This document shows, piece after piece, positions 40,752-57,400 of a stretch of DNA of 64,000 nt. Numbering within the stretch: the first letter of the stretch is position 1; each line of letters begins with the position of its first letter. The stretch covers positions 9,084,501 through 9,148,500 of the forward strand of contig NC_060021.1 in assembly GCF_021134715.1 (NCBI RefSeq), written 5' to 3'. The notes under the pieces were generated by a model. The model searched no databases. It was not told where the DNA came from and saw only the letters and a list, made by a program, of their open reading frames with translations. A program made the translations under genes and the position numbers. This stretch comes from Daphnia pulex (lineage: Eukaryota > Arthropoda > Branchiopoda > Diplostraca > Daphniidae).

Positions 40752-40880
40752 TGCTTGTAAAATAAACTCAAAATTGAGCAATTGAGGAGCAAATGAATAT
40801 TATGGAAGCAAGCAACAAACACGTAGCCACTACATTAAATGGAGTATGTTTCTGGGCGACATTCAATGTATATATTACAA

Positions 40881-42986
<2,106 letters not shown>

Positions 42987-43043
42987 TTTCAGAAGTGATT
43001 TGGAATGGATTCGAGTTAACTTTAATTAAAGTGGTAACAAAAG

Positions 43044-43110
43044 CGAGCGTTTATCACTGAGCAACGAAGTAATGTCGTCCTCTGTGGAAAACGGGTCTCG
43101 GGATACTGAT
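43044..43110 (-). promoter_or_regulatory. Core promoter/5'UTR block of alpha-tubulin gene 2
   Basis: TCAGT initiator (A at 43107) with GGACG at exactly +28 to +32 (43080-43076). The same block structure as gene 1. Confidence 0.7.
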
Positions 43111-43699
43111 AAGAGTAACGGAAAGACTGCGATAAAGAAAACGGAGAGCCTATGCGTCACCTGGCGGTTAGAAAATGTCACTTTTTGAATTCACGTTTAA
43201 CAAGGCCAAAACGTTTTCCTGCGGAGCTTTAAGAGACTAGAGACATGGCAAATACTCGTTCAATAATCCGGTTAAATATTATCAGATTTTACCATTAAAC
43301 TTTTTTAAAATAAGAATATTTTTAAAAAAGGTTTCTACCAGTTCTACTGCTATGAAATAATTGCTTTGTAGAATGTATAATGGTTTGAAACATAAATGTC
43401 TATGGCGATTCTTTTATATTTTGTTTACTTCTCTGTTCATTTTTTGCAAAGGCAGCTCTTAAGGAAGACATGATAGAGATCCGAAAAATTTTGAATCGCA
43501 AATGCCACTGTACTTTGGAGAATTCAATTTTTGGTTAGCGTGTAAAATTAGAAATAAAGATCAAGAAGAAAATGCAACACCAGAATTTTCATATTTGATC
43601 GAAAGGCTTTAAAAAGAAGAGATGGAGACACGAAAAATACTAATCAGACACCTGAAGCTAGGTTAAAAGGAACCATGTTTTCTTAGGTAATAAATTGGT

Positions 43700-45819
<2,120 letters not shown>

Positions 45820-45876
45820 ATTGAGAAGTATTTAAAGCTGCGGATTGACTATGTAGTTTGTCGTGCGTGGGATCGA

Positions 45877-45944
45877 TGAGCGTCTTTCACAGAGCAACGA
45901 AGTGATGTCGTCCTCTATGGGAAAACGGTTCTCGGGATACTAAA
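45877..45944 (-). promoter_or_regulatory. Core promoter/5'UTR block of alpha-tubulin gene 3
   Basis: Same block as in genes 1 and 2. The initiator reads TTTAGT (A at 45941) and one inserted base puts GGACG at +29 (45913-45909). ACTTCGTTGCTC is conserved. Confidence 0.65.
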
Positions 45945-46585
45945 GGAGATCGAAGAGACGGAGAGAGCCTGCTAAAAATAGCGGAAAAAGAAGAGACACC
46001 TGGCGGTTAAAAATGTACAGCCTTCTTGAAAATACGAATTCTAGTGGTTTAACCGGTGAAAAGAGGATTTAGCGCAGTCAAATATGAAAGTTGGTTTTGA
46101 TGCGAGAATTCTCACAGTATTTCAACAATCAAGTATTGAATGTGGTTATCGCAGCATAAAGAGAAGCAAATAATGAACTGTCTGAAGAAGGAAACAAAAT
46201 TACGTAGAAAGTTATAGAGGTTCGTTTAATAAAGATAAAGAACCCATTCACCTGGATATTGCTGTGACTGCGAAACAATATACTGTATACCAAAATTCGC
46301 AGTTTCCGATTCGTTCTGGTCGATAGCGGAATTAACTGGGTCGCATGCACCAAGCGAAACTAAAATCTGTTTACGCGCCTAAAAATGCCTACGTGCGAGA
46401 CGTGATTCGTTCATTTACACCTAGAGGGCTCTTAGCGTTGTAAACAATTGTTCGTCCCTCATCGCCACTTACCGATTGTTGAGCAATTCCAAATTTTTTA
46501 AATCCTTTATCACGTCTTCCACCTGGTTGACATTGATTCATTGAATTTTGTGTTTTCCGTACAATAAATAAAGATCTCTTTTCCA
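45945..46585. other. Divergent intergenic region between tubulin gene 3 and MIOS
   Basis: Upstream sequence for both genes. The core promoter of the tubulin gene is at its left edge. No TATA box was seen for MIOS. Confidence 0.4.
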
Positions 46586-49500
46586 ATGGCTGGTGGGCGT
46601 TTGGAAGTATTTTGGTCCCCTAATAGCCAGGACAAATTCATCACTTGGGGGAGTGATATTTGGCTCTATCAAGTTAAAAATACTTCCGTTAGAGATGACA
46701 TCTCCTCGACCCATAGTAAGAAACTATATTACCTTACGATTATCATGTGTTTATATTTTATTTTCTATTTCAGGCTTTCAGATATCGAATAGTAGTAGGG
46801 CTTACCAGCTAGGTTGTTTAACAGATGTAGCATTTGCTAAATGTCTGGCATGGCTCCCTGTACCAGAGCTTGAAGGAGTTATTGCCATTGGCCAGATGAA
46901 TGGAAGAGTTTTGTTAACATCAGTACTTGGTTCTGGAGAAACTTCCCCCTTAAATGGAAAAGAATATGCATCAAAACATAACAGACAGTGCAACACATTA
47001 GCATGGGGTCTAGCTGAGCCTTATGTCCTTGCAGCAGGGTTTGACAAACACAGATCTGAACATGGATTGATCTTGTGGGATGTTACTAAAGGTGGGAGTG
47101 ATGGTAACAGACCCTTTCTGGAATCAGCATTTGGAGACACAATTACTTCTGTAACATGGTTCAGTCATTCACAAACAATGGCAGCTGGGGTCAATAACAA
47201 GCAACTTCGTCTGTATGATTTAAGAGGTAAAAAAGTTCAGCATGATTTCTTACCATTACAATAGTAACACTTTTAATTTACTTTTCCAGATGGACCAAAG
47301 CACACAAGTTCAACAAATACTCGTGCAGTATTTTCAATCATTCAGGATCCTTTTGTTAATCACAGAATTGCATCATATAGTGATAATGCCATATGCATTT
47401 GGGATGTAAGAAATTTTGAAAAGCCTGTTCTTTCACTCCAACAGAATAAGGCCGTTTCCAAGATATCCTGGTGCCCCACTCAGTAATTCCTCAAAATTAT
47501 AGGATGGAAAAAAAATACTGTTGAATTAATGTTCAATTTTTTTAAATCAACAGTCACAGTTTCCTGGGAGTCTTGTGTAAAGAGAGCACTTCTTTGTCCT
47601 TGTACGACATTCAGAATGCCAACGGTGTAGCGGCAGAAGAAATGGAACCCATTCCGTTGGAACGTGGATTGATTTTGACTGATCAGCAAAATGAAACCAT
47701 ATCTTCTTTTGCGTGGCATTTAAACGAAGAGAATCGATTACTTTATTCCACAACATCACTTAATATTAGGGTATTTTATCAAATAAACGTATTGATGATA
47801 GATGTTACCATATTTATCCTTTTCAGGAGCATATAGTTGTTGATCGAATCACGCTTAATTGGTCACCATCGAGTAAACTTGTATGGAATTGCGGCAAAAA
47901 AATATTGCAGTACATCGATGAAACTGATTCCGTCTATACCAGGTAAGAATTTTGGTTTTGCATATTTAAATTTGACCACCCCTACCTTCTCTGAAATGGA
48001 AAACTTCAAATTTAGGTTCGGGGATGTTTCGGTAACAATGCGCCAGCGGGCAGTTGAAGGTTACGGACTTGAAGCTGATTTCAAACCTGATTCAGAATTA
48101 ATGCAGGATGTAACGACCAGGGAGCTCTGGTCCTGGGTCGATACTTGCCGGAAGTTGGCTCAATCAGGAAATCCGCTAGGAGTTCACTTTATGGGTATTA
48201 GGTAAGGAAGTTCACTCGAAATCTGAATATATAATTTGATATTAAAGATGGAAAAACTCTCGAAAGGTCTGCTTTGCGTTTGGATACGGATGGAGTTCTA
48301 AAATCAGAAGTATTCCACGTTCCCTGGAATGGTGTGGAGTCCGCAAAAATTTCACCTGTCTGCGTCTACAGGTAAATATATCTTTTGAAGAAAAATTAGT
48401 GGACTACCTATTACAAAACCAAAAAAATTACGGCTTTTTAGGAGTGAAGAACGGAACCAAGCATTGCGTCTGTGTGGTTGGCCGTACGATCCTGAAAATT
48501 CCATATTGGGACCATTGCTAGAAAAGCTTCAAGCGGATGCACAGGTTTCTCGAGCCGCTGCCCTGGCTGTTTTCCATATGAAGATTCGTAAAGCCATAAA
48601 GATTTTGACTCGTAGTGGTGTACAGAAAAATCAAGTGTCTTATCAGTTAGTCGCCCTCGCCTTAGCCGGTAAATTTGAGTTTAAGTTATAGTATCATTTC
48701 CATAATTTTACCTTTTTCTTCTACAAGGATTTACCGATAATAGAGATACGCTGTGGCAACAAGAAATATGCAATATGAATAAAACTGCTCTGGATGATCC
48801 ATATCTGCGAGCAGCATTTTCTTTTTTGACCAGTCCATCGGAAAAATACGAAGCAGTCTTGGTATGGGATCATCCATTTAATCTACTTTGATATTTATAA
48901 TTGTAATTTATATTTGCTTTAATAATAGAACGAAACAGGAATGACTGTTCGGGATCGAGTGGGGTTCGCTTGTTGCTTCTTGTCCGATACTCACCTAAGT
49001 GAGTATGTTGAACATCTTAATCGGCAGTTGACCAGAGAAGGAAATTTGGATGGGATGCTTTTAACGGGTAAGTTAAAATAGCTACTTTTTTAAACTTAAA
49101 CTAGAAGTTTAAACATTGTCATTACCATCATTCCAGGTTTGTCAGGTGAAGGACTGAATCTGCTTCAGAGTCATGTGGACAAATCAGGTGATATTCAAAC
49201 AGTCAGTCTCCTCAGTTTACATGCTTCCAATCTTGAAGTGAGTAAAGACGGACGAATGCAACAATGGGTCAACAGCTACCGATCTCTGCTTGATAGTTGG
49301 AGGTTATGGACGCAACGGGCGAAATTTGACGTTCAATTCTACAAAGGCAATCCCTCTGGAGCCGAAAAACCTCCACAGCAAGTCTATGTTTCCTGTAACT
49401 ACTGTGGCAAAGGAATCTCAGTTTTCTCTGGTACTAAAGGCAAGCTTCCTTTAAATCGGAGTAACCCAAACGTGAAATCAAAGGTAAATTATATGAGTTG

Positions 49501-49886
49501 TAACCCTTTAACTGAATTTGACCTTTGAGTGTATCTTACAGTTAACTGGCTGCCCAAATTGCCGGAATCCTTTGCCACGTTGCGCTGTTTGCATGATGCA
49601 CCTCGGAAGCCCGCTAGCATCGTGGGGAGGACCTACTGAGCACATTTCCAAGAAACCGAGTGTGAATGCAGCATCTGGTGTATCTGGGGTGACTTCCAAG
49701 AAAACTCATCCGTTCGCCTCGTGGATTCTTTGGTGCCAAACATGTCGACACGGAGGACACAGTGCTCACCTACTAGAATGGTTCGCCGAGCACAGTGAAT
49801 GTCCTGTCACTGGATGTTCTTGCCGTTGCCTAAATCTTGATACAATAGGCCACCACATTCCTGTCATTGCCAACGGACATGATTGA
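46586..49886 (+). CDS. mio: MIOS (missing oocyte), GATOR2 complex subunit
   Basis: Twelve exons: 46586-46715, 46774-47226, 47290-47482, 47554-47770, 47827-47942, 48016-48201, 48267-48371, 48442-48668, 48728-48861, 48929-49067, 49137-49483 and 49542-49886. Total 2592 nt, 863 aa (human MIOS 875). The N-terminal WD40 propeller spans about residues 1-375 (CLAWLPVPELEGVIAIGQMNGRVLLT, split here as CLAWLP and IGQMNGRV; KHNRQCNTLAW; AAGFDKHR; IWDVRNFEKPVL). An alpha-solenoid follows (LCGWPYD, RAAALAVF). The C-terminal zinc domains occupy about 715-863 (CNYCGKG, CPNCRNPLPRCAVC, WCQTCRHGGHSAHLLEWF, CPVTGCSCRC). MIOS, WDR24, WDR59, SEH1 and SEC13 form GATOR2, which activates TORC1 by opposing GATOR1 at lysosomes. 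The acceptor of exon 7 (48267) is weak but needed by phase. Confidence 0.96.
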
Positions 49887-50303
49887 ATAGTAGAATGATG
49901 CCTCACGGTTTGAGAAATTCAGGTTTGTTTTACGTCATAATGGTCTCTTGGTCACTATTTCATTGAAGCCTTTGTTGGTAGGTCTTGTTTGTACAGTGTT
50001 TTTTTTTCAAGGGTTGTTTATGAACTAGTTTTTTTTTTGTCATCTATCGACCGTTGTTATTTTACTGTTTCTCTTTTCTCACTATTCAACTTCCCCTCAA
50101 TAATTCCTGTGATTTGAGCGTAGACAATGATTGCCACGTGGAATTGATTCTGTAGAAATGCTGAATGAAATAAATTGGTTCAATGACTTATTCAATCAAC
50201 ATTTCACATGCATTCTCAAGCCGATCAAAAAGTTTACGTGGAAAATTTCAATTTGTACTTCCAGCAAATCTACACAATAGAAACTTCTATAAAAAGTTTA
50301 GAT
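49887..50303. other. 3' intergenic region between MIOS and ARP5 (convergent)
   Basis: AT-rich 3'UTR sequence. AATAAA at 50169-50174 is the likely MIOS poly(A) signal. Confidence 0.5.
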
Positions 50304-52973
50304 TTACTGTTTCATCAATGCGAATCTCTTATTTGATGCGTGATGCTCCGTAAAGTAGTACGGGCCGCACTCTTGATATTCAGATCGAGAAAGGTAAGCG
50401 GAAGGAGGAGCTACTTTACCGAATTCACGAGCACCCTTCCAAGAATCTCCTGCTGGGTCGGCCGCTATATTGACATTGAAAGGAGATTCGAAAGGACGCA
50501 TAGATAGGAGATCCTTTTGTAGTCTGGGTACTAGACCTAATAAATATCACCACTTACTAATAGGATTAACATCATAATTTAAAATTTAAGGTACACTTAC
50601 CAGGAATATTGGCACAACCACCAGTTACAAAAACGTTGCTAACCAGCTGCAGTTGAGTAGCAGGATCATAAAGTTTTACGACATAGTCTATCGTTTCCGA
50701 AATGCCTGCTTGGTGGGAGCTAAAAAAAAACAAAAAAAAAACTGTCATGAATATTATTTCCTTTGAGATGTTAACAAAATTTGGAAGCATACCCGATAAA
50801 GCTGGGTTGAAAGAAAAGCTCAGGAGCTCGAATACGTTCGGTGCCTATGTGAAGTTGATAATATTCAGCCGTGGGAACAAAACCACCTGAACTGCCTTCA
50901 CCAGTGCTCGAAGAAGCCCCGCTGTAGTTCTTGAAATTCGGGTCGTAACGCTTCAAGGCTGATTCGAGGTCATTTAGTTTCTCCTGTTCAGCCTCGCTGT
51001 CGGATCCTCCTCCATCCTGATCAATTGAATTAATTGAATGATGAGTCTTTTGAAGTGATTATGCAGCGATAATTCAACTCACTTTGCTGACTGCTTTATA
51101 AATATCCCAATCTTCATCTTTCATACCAAACGTATCTTCTTTTTTCTTGCCCGGCCCACTGCTACCACTTTTTGCGAGCATACTTAATATGCGCATCCTT
51201 TCTTGGGCAGCTGCAGATTTTCTTTTCGTGAGTTCCTGACGACGCTGTTGTCTTTCTCTTCTTCTGGAAAGAATCTCTGTTCTACAAATGGATTCGACAA
51301 TTCAAATTAAAGTTATATATGTTAGTGAAATTCAAATTAATCATTACCTCTGTTTGCGGATTCCTTCTAACCATTCTTGGAACTCTGCAGTCTCAGTGGG
51401 CTTCTTGGGTTCTCCTTCCTTATAAACATTTCGGAATGCCATTTCGTAGCAAAAATTAATAACATGTTAAACGATCGGCAATTAGTCAATTACCTCATTA
51501 GGATTTACTGCAGCTGCAGCCATTTTTTGTCGCGTTCTTGAAACGCGATCCTGAATATTCTGAATTTCTTGCTCTAAATGATGCTCGTCTGTAATTTCAG
51601 CTTGCCTCAATAGTTTTACAGCCAATCCATCATCAACTTCTGCCAATTGATGTTGAATAATCTGAAGCGTCTCCAAACGCTCTTCATCTGATGCTAACTG
51701 TTTAGGAAAACGGTTTTTAAGCAATTTTGTACTATGAGATCATTTGCAATATTACCCTCTCCTCGCGTTTCTTGGCGTTGATTTCGACCAGCCTTTTCAC
51801 ATTCTCTTTTCTACGTTGTTGCTGTTGTTCTAAATTCAAACTGGTTTCAGCAGCCGTAGGAGCTGGGGTAAACGGCAATTGGATTTTTCGGACATTTTCT
51901 TCGTAAAAATCCCCGTCAGCCCATTTGCTCAGTTCTTTGAGATAATCTTCTGCTATGTATCCATAGTCATGTATAAGCTCCTAATTGTTTTTGAACTACA
52001 ATAAGTCATTGATAAACACAATCGTTATGAAATGAAATACCTCTGCTCGACTAAATGTTGCAGAAGATAAGTGCGAAGGATATTTCAGCTGTAGCAAGCG
52101 ATGCAAATAGGAAATCATTTGTAGTCCACCCAAGTTTATTCTACGAATTCCTTGTGGATCACATTTACCACCTAAAAAAATAATAATTATATTGAATTAG
52201 GAATCTGGAATAACAGTAAGAAAATATTTTGTTTTTTTCATTTGTTTACCAATCACCGGTAGGATATGCGTTGTCTGATACCCGAGACGAACAACAAGAG
52301 ACGTAGGAAGTTCAACACATGGTTTAGAAAAGTTATGCTGTAGGCTGAAAAGAGCATCTATTCCCACAGAGACAGCTGGTACTTGATAGCACTCAAATAA
52401 GAGTTCATTCATAAATTGCCTTGCTGGTGATGGATTGCATACAGCTTCAGTTAAAACAACAGGGTGATTGATTGAGCCTTCAGTATCAATCCCCAAATGT
52501 GAAAATGCATAATCAAAAACTGTTTCCACAGTGTCTATCTGAGTAATGACATCTCGGTCAAAGGGAGATTTCAGTTGAAAACGGACAGCCTCAAAATTTG
52601 CTATATCATTTCCAACCAAAATTTCTACATCCTAAATTGCAAAGAAAAGGGAAATATTTAGCCAAGTCAAGAGTTTGGTTGGTTAGGCAGTCTACCGATT
52701 TCCCCTTCTCCTTTCTTAGTTTAGCCATCAAGTTCCTAAAGGTTAGTCTTGGATTGGGGTCCACAGCCCACCCAACACGGCATTGGTACGACCCTTGATT
52801 TGATTAAGAAATTCATGAATTCATTAATTACAATCCAACTTAATAATGGAAATGTTACCGTGATCTAAAACAATAGGCGGTGCATTATTTCCCTTTAGTG
52901 AACTGTCATATGTATGGTATGTATCTGGAGTAGGTTTGACGTCTCGAAAAGTAAATACTTTATCTTCTTCCAT
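50304..52973 (-). CDS. Arp5: Actin-related protein 5 (ARP5), INO80 complex
   Basis: Eleven exons: 52859-52973, 52696-52793, 52250-52631, 52041-52171, 51756-51980, 51494-51697, 51348-51418, 51083-51281, 50793-51016, 50601-50719 and 50304-50536. Total 2001 nt, 666 aa. The N-terminus ([12 protein letters not shown]) and [32 protein letters not shown] and [20 protein letters not shown] mark the first half of the actin fold. A charged coiled-coil insertion (about residues 245-480, rich in Arg, Glu and Gln) is typical of ARP5. [19 protein letters not shown] and [12 protein letters not shown] mark the second half. In the nucleus ARP5 pairs with IES6 and couples INO80's ATPase to nucleosome sliding. 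The start matches the family N-terminus. A 51-aa upstream open frame lies in the presumed 5' leader. Confidence 0.95.
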
Positions 52974-52989
52974 TTTCTATAAACTTTAA

Positions 52990-53145
52990 TTATCTACACT
53001 GATTAAATAAGAAACGATTTATTGTCAAAATTAAGGTCAACTCAACACTAAACTGATTCGTTGGTATCGTCACAGACTCTTTTTGAAGTTTGGCTTTGTT
53101 TACGTTAGCTTCATTTTCGTCTGCTTGTAATTCAAGATTTTCCAT
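52990..53145 (-). other. Upstream open frame in the ARP5 leader
   Basis: ATG 53143-53145 to TAA 52990-52992, 51 codons starting MENLELQADENEANVNKAK, hydrophilic and out of frame with the ARP5 start. An acceptor-like TTTATAG just before 52976 means part could be spliced. It could be a translation-dampening uORF, or an alternative start if a weak donor is used. Confidence 0.3.
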
Positions 53146-53253
53146 TTCCAACGTGTCATCTCATCTCCAGCCATTCCAAAGAGTTTTCTTTCATTTTCTC
53201 CTTACTTTAGGCCAAATTTCTTTTTAAAATTTAAATAACTGAGTGTGTTAGAA

Positions 53254-53964
53254 ATGTTTAATCGCGATGGATTATCTTACTTGCTAGTTCACGGAACTAT
53301 TATTCTGTCTACGATCTATCTGTCGTATCTATCCAACCCGGGATCAAGTCTTTTCAGCTGGCACCCATTTTTAATGACTTTTAGTGTAATGCTTGTTTGA
53401 AAGTTCTGCCATACTCAGAATGTTTAATTTTTTTTCTTGATTTTCCATTTGCAGATGCTGTTTTTGGCAAATGAATTGGTTATGATTTTTTCACCTTATT
53501 GGTCCCTTCTACCAAAGAGATTTCAAAAACAGCTATTTATGGATTTCCATACTTACGGTCAGGTAGTTGCTTTCATTGGCTACAGCATTGGTTTTGCTGC
53601 CATTTACATCAACAAGGAAGATAATGAAAAACCACACTTCAAAAGTTGGCATGGTCTTCTTGGGCTCATTCAAGCAATAATCATAACAAGTCAGTTGTCA
53701 CTAGGTTCTCTTGCCAAATATGCAAGATACATCCCTTTGAAACTTAATGTTGGCAAGATAAAGGGTTTTCACAATTTGCTTGGTGCAGTGGCCATCTTGT
53801 TTACTTCACTCAACATGATCACTGCCTGTTTCACCAATTTCTTTTCATCCCAAACACACATACTCCTCGCCTACGTCTTTTCTGCCGCATTCATCCTCAT
53901 TTATGGATTTGTTTCTCTCCGTGTTTTCATGACAAACAGCCGAATCGCCCAACTTTTCAAGTAG
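53254..53964 (+). CDS. CYB561D-type transmembrane ascorbate-dependent reductase
   Basis: Two exons, 53254-53385 and 53455-53964, phase 0, 213 aa. It has six hydrophobic segments and the conserved heme-ligand histidines of the cytochrome b561 core: SWHPFLM, FHTYGQ, SWHGLLG and FHNLLGA. YLSYLSNPGSSLFSWHPFLM matches the CYB561D2/D1 subgroup. These proteins carry electrons across membranes from ascorbate, supporting ferric or monodehydroascorbate reduction in the ER or endosomes. Length matches the subgroup (about 222 aa). It is divergent from ARP5, with 280 bp between the starts, suggesting a shared promoter region. Confidence 0.9.
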
Positions 53965-54419
53965 GATTCCGGCCTTGCAGCTCAATGAAGTCTTCCTGTG
54001 GCTCGGTGCTTTATTTTCTTTATCAGATACCAAAAGTGCACTTAATTTTGGGAATTGTTGTTTGAATGCTTCCTTATGATAACCATTGATTGATTATTAT
54101 TAAAGACAATGAACAATATGTATATCAGTGTTTCTTCTTTACACGTTATACTGTACAGTGGATACAAGTAAAATGATCATGATTGCCGCTAGCACAATAA
54201 CATAGCACATCAATTTATACTCCAGGTGACAAGATATAAAAACTTTTGAAATGATTTAGTCCTGCTTGAATATTTACATGTTTTCAAATATGGTAAATGA
54301 CACATTCTTTTCTGCTTAAAAACAATTAAAAGTTTACATGCAAATATTAATAATTAAAAAACAAAAAAAAAAAAACAGTTCATTTTTAAACAAATTGACA
54401 CGCACATAAGAAGGGATTA
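53965..54419. other. Convergent 3' region between CYB561D and domeless
   Basis: AT-rich sequence with an ATTAAA near 54099 that may end CYB561D, and an A run at 54362-54375. No other gene seen. Confidence 0.4.
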
Positions 54420-54425
54420 TTTATT
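54420..54425 (-). terminator. Poly(A) signal overlapping the domeless stop codon
   Basis: On the gene strand the stop TAA is directly followed by ATAAATAA, so AATAAA (54425-54420) overlaps the last base of the stop. If used, the 3'UTR would be only some 20-30 nt; a later site is also possible. Confidence 0.4.
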
Positions 54426-57400
54426 TAAACATAAGTCAATGAATGGTTCGATTGTGAGCCCATTTGTACGTAATGGGTCGAGGTCGCGGAAGGAGCGGCG
54501 CCTGCACTGTTGGCTCCCAAAGTGACGTAGCCGTTGGTCTGTATGGGATTGGCCGGACTTGAAATGGTCGGTCGATCCAATTCTACAGGCTCTTGACTTT
54601 TAAAGGCGACGTATCCGGGCGTTGAGGACGCTCGTAGGTCGCTGGCAGGTTCGACGATGCAGGCCTCGACGTAGCCACCGCTACTGCCTCCGCCGCTATT
54701 CCTCTTGAGCGGAACAATCTTTACCGCTGGCCGGATATCTCTTTCCGATTTGACGATCAAAGAATCGTTGCTTCCAACACTTAGGTTAGGGCTGGCGTTA
54801 GGGCTGGAAGCGGCACTTTCAGGCGTCTGGTTGGGTCCTAGTGTCACATACCCGACGCTCTGCGCGGATTCTAGAGTAGCTACGGGGGCCAAACCGACAC
54901 GGACGTACGCATTTGGCAATTGCTGGGCCAAATCCGGAGCACTGCTTCCATTGCGTTGACTTTCTCTCAGCTGAACGGCAGAATATTGGACGCCATCCAT
55001 ATCTCCACCGCGAAGGTTTACGTCAGTCACGTTCTGCGAACTGCGAGCAATCGCCAACGGTTTGGCGAACGGATCCAGCGGCGGATTAACGAAAACATCC
55101 GGACTCGGAGAATTCTATTTTCACAGAAAAAGAAAACCCAACAAACACAAATTTAAGATAAGCTTTCTAAGTGCGAGAGTTTTCCACGAAAAATACACCC
55201 CAAATAGATATTTTTCAGAGTCAACTTACCGGCGCTTCAAGCTCGGCTCCTGAATCTGAGCTGGAGAGTTCGCTGCGACTGGTACGGTGCCACGAAAGCG
55301 AATCTGGACCCGAACTATGTCCGCTACTTCGGCTTTCCCTGTCAGCTATGCAATCCGTTTCGGCCGTCTAAAATTAAACAACGTCATTAAAAGTTGACCA
55401 ACGGATACTCAGAAACGGAATTTTTTAAAAAAGGAAAGAAATATGTTACGCACTGCGTTGGTTGCCGGGGAAGTTTGTAATTTCTTTATGTCTGTGACGG
55501 GCGGTGAATTAGCGATGCGATTGACTTTGGGATCAAGCCGACCGTAGTAGTTGGCCTTCGACGTGTTGAATCCAAGTCCGGCTATGTCTTTCGTGTGGCC
55601 GGCCACCTGCTTGGCGTTATCGCCCGACGGTATTTCCGAACTGCCGGTTTTCTCCCACGGCAGAACGATTTCAGCTTCACGGGCTTTCGTCTTTTGCACT
55701 TGCACTCTGCAATTGTCATTCCAAAGTCAATTATCAACATTTGTATACGACTGGGCAACAATTATCGAAAGTCTCGCGGAGAGCAACACAGTTGAAGCCG
55801 TTTAGAAATAAAGTTGTAGAGATGGAAAAAGAAAGAAAAACTACAACGTCATGGTCGTCTCTCTATTCAAGTCTCTATTAACTTGATTGTCAGTTTGTGT
55901 CTTTTCATCCAACTTTCCCCCTCTTTTTATTTTCCATCTTATTTTATAGCCGGGACAACTTCATTATCGCAACCAGAGGGGCCCGCCGAGCTAGTACCGA
56001 GAATTCGGTTTACGACAATTTTATCTCGAGACAAAAGAGATGTACTCTCTTCATCTCATCTATTCTCTGTAATCTTTCAAGCTCATTTTTCTTATTTCAC
56101 TCGTCTTTTTCTTCTTCTTTTTTCTTTTATAAGTAACTAAACACACGTACTCGTTCGTCCATTGTGGATTGCGGGGGCTGACCGTGTGAAAGAAATAGAA
56201 AAAAAAAAAAAAACTCATTCCCCCCCAAAAAAATGTGTTACTCCGAAGGGTTCCCATTCTTTGAATCTTTTCAGTGGCTCATCAGTTGGGCAACCAAGGG
56301 GCTTGGCTATTGTCGCGCATCGTCACCGTTCGCCGAACGAGAGCCGAACGGAGCGGCTATTCGTCGTCGCGTTACCCCCCACTAACTTCGGCGCCATTAT
56401 TATCGTGATGGGAGAAAAAAGAAAAGAAAAGATGAGACCTAGAACTCTTTCTGCTCTGCTCTTTTTTGTCATCGCGCATCATTAAGTCAGTTCCAAGGAT
56501 TTACAACCTTTGTTCATTCCAACCTTAAACGGTCCAATACGTGAACATTAAGAACACCTTGAATCCCCCCGTAAAGAAAAAAAAAAGGGCAAACGAATTT
56601 AGAAACTGACTTCATACAAGAATAGAAAGAAAAAAAGAGGTAGGCCCCTGAAGAAAATCATAAAAAAAGATCGGGCAACTCGACAACGAATCACGTTTCG
56701 TGAACCGTTGTCGTTTTTTCTCCCCAGACGAGTAAGCCAGAAGGAGGAGGGGGAGGAGGACACACTTGACAGTCAAGTTTGTTTTGGTGACATCAAACAA
56801 TTATTTGTCGTTTGGATGTTTCTTGTCAAAAACGTCTCCGAGAATTGGGTTCCACGGAAAAACGAGCCGATACAATGACACTCTTTTCTCGAGAAGGAAG
56901 AAGAAGAAAAAGAAGATTTGAAGAGATCAAGGGGCCAAAGCACCGAGAGTTCCTGTTGCGCGACTGAATGATGGGGCAATCAAGTCAAAGAATGACGATT
57001 CCTGAATACGATTAAAGAAGCGAGCAAAGGGGGGGTTTTACTCGTCGCTTTTAATCGCCGTCGTCGATCACGGGACATACGTCGCCGTTAACCCGGACGG
57101 CAAGAAAAAGGTGAAAAAGGAAAACAGGATAACTCGTATTCTCTGTCCGTATTCTAAAGGACTTTACGGAGAAATCGAAAAGACAATAGGAGCCGATCCA
57201 TTTTCGGAGCAACGAGGAGAAAAGAGTCGATTTGGATGCCAGACAGTGTAGTGTAGTGTGTGTATGTTTGACTCGTCATTCTACGAAACCACCGGCACTT
57301 CTTTCTTTTCAGCCTTTCTTGGGATGAGAGAAAAAAGACAAAAAAGATGGACGACGCCAGGAGGAGGCCAACACAACACGCCATGCCGAATGTGTGGGAA

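Noticed and set aside
40512-40781. 89-codon minus-strand frame between tubulin genes 1 and 2
   Set aside because: AT-rich and overlapping the 3'UTR/poly(A) region of tubulin gene 2, with no domain or splice support.
47573-47836. Continuation of the MIOS frame past 47770
   Set aside because: A GTATTT donor follows AGG at 47770, and the next exon at 47827 restores the WD40 homology. The extension is intron.
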